From positions 1 through 15,020 of the forward strand of contig JAUYDD010000154.1 in NCBI GenBank assembly GCA_030704765.1: 15,020 nt of DNA, in the 5' to 3' direction. This document shows, piece by piece, positions 11,156 through 15,020 of the stretch. This stretch comes from Nanobdellota archaeon. Its GTDB lineage: Archaea > Nanobdellota > Nanobdellia > Pacearchaeales > GW2011-AR1. Position 1 is the first letter of the stretch; every line of letters begins with the position of its first letter. The notes under the pieces were generated by a model that made no database searches, was not told the origin of the DNA, and saw nothing but the letters and a program-made list of their open reading frames with translations. The position numbers and the translations under genes were made by a program.

Positions 11156-12784
11156 ATGTTCGGATTTTTAAAAGACAAGCTAAAACAATGGGTAGAGAAA
11201 GCAAAAGATAAATTAAAACCAGAAGAGAAAGTAGTAGAAGAAAAACCAGTTGAGGAAAAAATAGAGAAAAAAGAAGAAAAAAAGATAAAAAAAGAGCCTG
11301 TTGAAAAACCCAAAGAAGAAATAAAAAAGAAAAAAACAAAAGAGAAAAAACAAGAAAAAGTTGAAAAATTAATAAAAGAAGCTAAAGAAAAAGAAATAAA
11401 AGAACCTCCATTAGAATTTAAACCAGGATTACAAAAATATGAACCTGATTTACAAAAAATTAAAGAAGAAAAAGAAGAACCTATAATTGTTCCAGAAGAA
11501 AAAGAGGTATTAAAAAAAGAACCAGTACAGCTTCCAGATATAATTGAAACAAAAGAGTCTGATAAGAAAATTGAAAAAGAATTGCTAGAAGAGATAGAAG
11601 AAATAAAAATAGAGGAAAAAGTTCCTGAAAAAAAACAAGGATTTTTTAAAAGAATTCTTGGAATTAGTAAAAAAGAGAAAGAAGAAATAAAAAAAGTACA
11701 AGAAGACATACTTCATGAAGAAGAAGAAATAAAAAAAGAGCTAGAAGAAGCTAAAACTTTTGGGAAAAAAGAACCTGAAGTTCTAAAAAAAGAAAAAGAA
11801 CCTGCAATTGTTCAAGAAGAAAAACAAGAAGAAATAATTCCTGATCTTGAAATAAAAGAAGTTTCTGTTCAAGAGGAAAAAGAAGAACTAGAAGAGAAAA
11901 AACAAGAAAAAAAATCCTTTTTACAAAAATTAAAATCCACTTTTATATACAGGATAACAGAGGAAGATTTCAATAATCTATTTGATGACCTTGAAATGCT
12001 ACTGTTAGAGAACAATGTAGCATTAGGGGTTGTTGAAGACATAAAAAAGAATCTTTCAAAAAGATTGATAGATAGGGAGATAAAAAAGGATGAATTAGAT
12101 GAAATAATAAAAAAAGAGCTTAAATCCTCATTATATGATATTTTAATAGATCCTGATGACCCAATAGATGCAGTTAAATTAAAAAAAGATAAACCATTTG
12201 TCATACTTTTTTTTGGTATAAATGGTAGTGGAAAAACCACTTCAATAGCTAAATTAGCTTATCATCTTAAAGAAAAAGGTTATTCTGTAGTATTAGCTGC
12301 AGCAGATACATTTAGAGCTGCTTCAATTGAACAAATACAGATTCATGCAGATAAACTTAAAGTACATTTAATAAAGCAAGATTATGGAGCAGATCCTGCT
12401 GCAGTGGGATTTGATGCAATAAAATATGCAAAAAACCATCATATTGATGTAGTCTTGATAGATACTGCAGGAAGGATGCACACAAAAACTAACCTGATTT
12501 CTGAAATGGAAAAAATAGTAAGAGTGACAAATCCTGACCTAAAGATTTTTGTAGCAGAATCTATAGCTGGAAATGATGCAACAGAACAAGCAAAGACCTT
12601 CCATAAAAGTGTAAATATAGATGGAACAATTCTTTCAAAAGCTGATGTAGATGAAAAAGGTGGAACAATCATATCAGTCTCTCATGCAACAAAAAAACCT
12701 ATATTTTATTTAGGAACAGGCCAGGAATACAAAGACTTAAAATTATTCAATAAAGAAGAATATATTGAAAGCTTGGGATTATAA
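11156..12784 (+). CDS. ftsY: Signal recognition particle receptor FtsY
   Basis: The SRP receptor GTPase, which docks SRP-ribosome complexes at the membrane and pairs with SRP54. The NG domain occupies about 255-542. Its N bundle runs from about 255 to 340. The P-loop is GINGSGKT (354-361), then DTFRAAS (384-390), DTAGR (436-440), the guanine-recognition element as SKAD (494-497, usually TK-x-D) and the closing GTGQ (520-523). The first 250 residues are a Lys/Glu-rich A region beginning with MFGFLKDKLKQWVEKAKDKL, an amphipathic helix fit for membrane binding. Archaeal FtsY A regions are usually much shorter. A second hydrophobic/basic patch, GFFKRILGISKK (162-173), could be another membrane contact. 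The stop touches the stop of the opposite gene. Confidence 0.93.
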   Translation: MFGFLKDKLKQWVEKAKDKLKPEEKVVEEKPVEEKIEKKEEKKIKKEPVEKPKEEIKKKKTKEKKQEKVEKLIKEAKEKEIKEPPLEFKPGLQKYEPDLQKIKEEKEEPIIVPEEKEVLKKEPVQLPDIIETKESDKKIEKELLEEIEEIKIEEKVPEKKQGFFKRILGISKKEKEEIKKVQEDILHEEEEIKKELEEAKTFGKKEPEVLKKEKEPAIVQEEKQEEIIPDLEIKEVSVQEEKEELEEKKQEKKSFLQKLKSTFIYRITEEDFNNLFDDLEMLLLENNVALGVVEDIKKNLSKRLIDREIKKDELDEIIKKELKSSLYDILIDPDDPIDAVKLKKDKPFVILFFGINGSGKTTSIAKLAYHLKEKGYSVVLAAADTFRAASIEQIQIHADKLKVHLIKQDYGADPAAVGFDAIKYAKNHHIDVVLIDTAGRMHTKTNLISEMEKIVRVTNPDLKIFVAESIAGNDATEQAKTFHKSVNIDGTILSKADVDEKGGTIISVSHATKKPIFYLGTGQEYKDLKLFNKEEYIESLGL

Positions 12785-14836
12785 TTATCTATGTTTCTTT
12801 ATTCTAGGCTTACCTTTATTTTTATAATAAAGATATATTCCTGCTATTATTGCTAAAATTATTAATCCTATCCAAGGATATTTTAGTGTAGCATCTAATA
12901 TAGCAGCACCGGTTATTGGAAAGGTATTTTTTTTATCCTCATTAAGATTAGGTTCTTGTGAATCTGTAAATTCATATTCATTTGTTTTTTTATCACTGAT
13001 ATTATAAGCAGCGTCATAAGATGCTGTATCTGAAACAATAGTCACTTTAGGTATGCATTCTTGAATATTTTTAGGTTTGTCTCCAATAGGCTCACAAAAA
13101 TTAATTGGGTAACTGCAATTCCTGGTCTGTTTTCCATTAATACACTCGCCCCATTCTCCACAGGCCCATTTTGTTGTACATACAGAACCTCCGATTCCTC
13201 CAGCACCACCTCCTCCCCCAGATCCTCCTGATGGAGGATTTACAGCTAAGTCAAGAGTCCTTGCACTAAGATTAAAGGCATCTGAATAAACATCATTTAT
13301 ATCAACTACTCTTGCAAAAAATATATAATCTGTAGAAGGAGTTAATTCACTATAAGTATAACTAGATATATTTGGACCTAAAACATCCCAAAACACATTG
13401 CCTTTTGAAACTTCAAAATTTTTGATTAATGAAGAATTATCAGGTTCTGTTGAAAAACTTAAAGTCACGCTATTTGTAGTTGCACTTGCACTTATATGCA
13501 CTACATTTATAAGACTTAAATTATAATCTATGATTGTTTCATGCTTGCATTCTGAATCACCTGTTCCAGGACTTATGCATTTATCCTCTGTATTAGGATT
13601 ATTGTCATTGCATCCACTATTATTATAACAAGCTATTGTTATAAGAAGAGTAGTATGAGTACAAGTGCTTAGTGATGTTCCAGGAGTTATGCATGTATCC
13701 TCTGTATTAGGATTATTGTCATTGCAAGCTAAATCATTTAAGCATTTTATTATTTCATGCTTGCATTCTGAATCACCTGTTCCAGGACTTATGCATGTAT
13801 CCTCTGTATTAGGATTATTGTCATTGCAAAGGGAGCTGTCAAAGCAAGATATACTGATAAAAGAACAGCTACTTTGCTTTGTTGAAGGATTTATGCATGT
13901 ATCCTCTGTATTTGGATTATTGTCATTGCAATCATCAATCTTCTCACATTCAAAATAATTACAATATCCATTTTCACAATAATCTGAACATTCTTCACTT
14001 AATTGAAGTTTAGTCTTATTAGTGCAGAAACTACTTAATGTATTGGGATTATTGCAATTATAACTTAATATGTTTTTATAAACACTATTATTTATACAAA
14101 CGGAATTTCCAATAATTTTACTCTCACCACAATCAGAATTTATTTTACATATGCTTTCATTAGTATCATTTATAGGAACAGAGTAATCATAGACATATTT
14201 TACACATTCTCCAAATAATTTTTTAGCATCATCAGTCCAATAATCACTTTTAACAATACCAAAAAAACATAAAGGTTGTTCTAAAGCCCTGCCATTGTCT
14301 AGGACATCTCCTTCTTTTCCATAAGAAATAACATCTCCAAAATCATAACCAGAACTTGTAGAGAGAGTTCCTGCGTATTTTTTCAATACTTTAGCTTTAT
14401 TTGAATCATCTAAAAAATAATAAGGCAATACATATCCTCTTTTATCCTTAACAGCAGTATAAACTAATATTTCTTTGTTGTTTACTTTTACTTTTAATGG
14501 TTTTAAAGATCCAAGAAGACTTATACCATCATCATCAGTAAGCCCAATCCTTCTTCCAATATAATAATTAGTTATTACAGAAGGATATTTTTCTATATTA
14601 ATGTCTTTTAATATATTCTCATCTCCAACATAAACTAATTTATATGAAGACAAGTCATTTGGAACATTGTTTTCTTTGATTAAATCAGTCTTTAAATTAA
14701 TATCATTGAAATAATTGATTATATTATAATCAACTTTACTTTTATATATATAAGCAACATCACCTGATGCTATAACACTATTTACTGCAAAAATTAAACA
14801 AAAAAAGCATAATATATTTAATAATTTCTTTTTCAT
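12785..14836 (-). CDS. Modular surface protein with Cys repeats, FnIII-like and TSP1-like domains
   Basis: 683 residues. Signal peptide about 1-23; an N-terminal domain (26-215) with VAYIYKSKVDYN and the YKLVYVGDEN strand, a type I associate with archaeal surface proteins but whose function is unknown; Cys-rich region (230-300); four copies of C-N-D-N-N-P-N-T-E-D (from 303, 337, 371 and 409), each followed by a cysteine and ending about 24 residues on; a fibronectin-III-like domain (about 440-528); a Gly-rich linker (536-550); a thrombospondin-1-like module (WACGEWGECINGKQTRNC, 557-574); a stalk; FPITGAA (639-645); a membrane helix (654-671); and a basic tail. Repeats two and four are near identical in DNA. 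It is likely displayed outside the cell and used for contact or adhesion (inference). The start follows GAGG directly. The stop abuts the ftsY stop. Confidence 0.85.
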   Translation of the reverse strand: MKKKLLNILCFFCLIFAVNSVIASGDVAYIYKSKVDYNIINYFNDINLKTDLIKENNVPNDLSSYKLVYVGDENILKDINIEKYPSVITNYYIGRRIGLTDDDGISLLGSLKPLKVKVNNKEILVYTAVKDKRGYVLPYYFLDDSNKAKVLKKYAGTLSTSSGYDFGDVISYGKEGDVLDNGRALEQPLCFFGIVKSDYWTDDAKKLFGECVKYVYDYSVPINDTNESICKINSDCGESKIIGNSVCINNSVYKNILSYNCNNPNTLSSFCTNKTKLQLSEECSDYCENGYCNYFECEKIDDCNDNNPNTEDTCINPSTKQSSCSFISISCFDSSLCNDNNPNTEDTCISPGTGDSECKHEIIKCLNDLACNDNNPNTEDTCITPGTSLSTCTHTTLLITIACYNNSGCNDNNPNTEDKCISPGTGDSECKHETIIDYNLSLINVVHISASATTNSVTLSFSTEPDNSSLIKNFEVSKGNVFWDVLGPNISSYTYSELTPSTDYIFFARVVDINDVYSDAFNLSARTLDLAVNPPSGGSGGGGGAGGIGGSVCTTKWACGEWGECINGKQTRNCSYPINFCEPIGDKPKNIQECIPKVTIVSDTASYDAAYNISDKKTNEYEFTDSQEPNLNEDKKNTFPITGAAILDATLKYPWIGLIILAIIAGIYLYYKNKGKPRIKKHR
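13537..13930 (-). repeat. Coding tandem repeats with recent duplication
   Basis: Bases 13537-13612 and 13753-13828 (76 bp each) differ at one position. Shorter matching blocks lie at 13678-13726 and 13883-13930. All code for the CNDNNPNTED units of the 683-residue protein, and the spacing between units varies. Confidence 0.85.
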
Positions 14837-14840
14837 CCTC
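14837..14840 (-). promoter_or_regulatory. Abutting GAGG ribosome site
   Basis: On the minus strand GAGG is followed at once by the ATG at 14836. The zero spacing is unusual for a Shine-Dalgarno site, so its role is uncertain. Confidence 0.3.
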
Positions 14841-14862
14841 TTTTTTATATCTTTATGTTTAT

Positions 14863-14912
14863 TTTCAAATCTGGGTTTTATACCCCGAGGCTCTGCCTCG
14901 GCAGATTTGAAA
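14863..14912 (-). promoter_or_regulatory. Promoter of the 683-residue gene inside a nested palindrome
   Basis: Arms TTTCAAATCTG (14863-14873) and CAGATTTGAAA (14902-14912) pair at 11 positions. Directly inside the 3' arm is CCGAGGC/GCCTCGG around TCT (14885-14901). The 11-base remainder (14874-14884) reads GGTATAAAACC on the minus strand, a TATA box that would start transcription near 14853 with a 17-base leader. The palindrome could be an operator or a DNA structure exposing the box. Inferred. Confidence 0.45.
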
Positions 14913-14996
14913 CCTTCAAAATCTTCAGATTTTGAATGGCCCAGAAAAACTTCTGAAAGTTTTTCTTGGAGACTGAAATTGCCGGTCGCGAAGCGA
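14885..14996. repeat. Palindrome cluster at the right edge
   Basis: Four tiny-loop palindromes lie in 112 bases: CCGAGGC/GCCTCGG (14885-14901); TTCAAAATCT/AGATTTTGAA around TC (14915-14936), which shares its outer seven pairs with the one at 3362-3383; AGAAAAACTT/AAGTTTTTCT around CTGA (14943-14966); and TCGC/GCGA around GAA (14986-14996). TGGCCCA (14937-14943) also pairs with TGGGCCA (15014-15020), enclosing the last two. Confidence 0.75.
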
Positions 14997-14998
14997 AA

Positions 14999-15020
14999 AA
15001 ATCAAAAAAACAATGGGCCA
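14999..15020 (+). repeat. 22-base repeat, second copy, cut by the window edge
   Basis: Identical to 8711-8732 up to the last base of the window. The copy at 8711 is part of a larger structured region, so more of that element may follow outside. Confidence 0.85.

Noticed and set aside
11128..11709. 193-residue Ser/Phe-rich reading frame antisense to ftsY
   Set aside because: It is the complement of the Lys/Glu-rich codons (AAA/GAA read as TTT/TTC), has no domain, and the forward gene is certain.
13537..13930. CRISPR-like spacing of repeats
   Set aside because: The repeats are protein-coding, of uneven length and spacing, and belong to a Cys-rich surface module.
13665..13958. Repetitive 97-residue plus-strand frame
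   Set aside because: Antisense shadow of the CNDNNPNTED coding repeats.

Overview
The window reads as chromosome from an A/T-rich, small-genome archaeon, most likely of the DPANN group (Woesearchaeota/Pacearchaeota-like). The evidence is gene content: archaeal/eukaryotic-type ribosomal proteins eL42 (L44e) and eS1 (S3Ae), the replication factor Gins51, FtsY with a very long Lys/Glu-rich N-terminus, and Cys-rich, Gly-linker, single-anchor surface proteins. Several genes have a TTTAAA/TTATAAATA-type TATA box centred about 26 bases before the ATG, which is the archaeal leaderless arrangement. The taxonomic placement is inference.

Layout. 1-2438 (+): a possible gene tail, then rpl44e, rps3ae and ndk as a tight operon, followed by a nitroreductase-family gene. 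2471-2902 (-): a receiver-like protein with an altered phosphorylation site. 2948-8194: a 5.2-kb segment bounded by two 94-bp double-hairpin repeats in inverted orientation. It holds tRNA-Thr(UGU), a broken second copy of that tRNA's 3' end packed with short perfect palindromes, a secreted Cys-rich gene (-) interrupted by two in-frame stops, and a divergent 922-residue surface protein (+). 8275-8520 (+): a small membrane protein. 8521-8926: no CDS, but strong potential RNA secondary structure. 8927-10100 (-): gins51 and an upstream DEDDh exonuclease as a two-gene operon. 10436-11011 (-): a phosphoglycerate-mutase-like protein lacking its second catalytic histidine. 11156-12784 (+): ftsY, ending base-to-base against 12785-14836 (-), a 683-residue surface protein with near-identical internal repeats. 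14837-15020: promoter region and another palindrome cluster, ending in a 22-base sequence also found at 8711-8732.

How the genes fit together. The housekeeping genes cover translation, nucleotide balance, replication and membrane targeting. The rest is cell-surface biology: three exported or membrane proteins share an Ile-Thr-Gly motif beside a membrane helix, one carries DsbC-like and thioredoxin-like modules, and the interrupted gene encodes modules with Kunitz (BPTI)-like cysteine spacing. The least ordinary signals are the paired inverted double hairpins (one with a flipped loop), the tRNA tail split by palindromes, the structured intergenic region repeated at the window edge, and the Kunitz-like modules in an archaeal gene.
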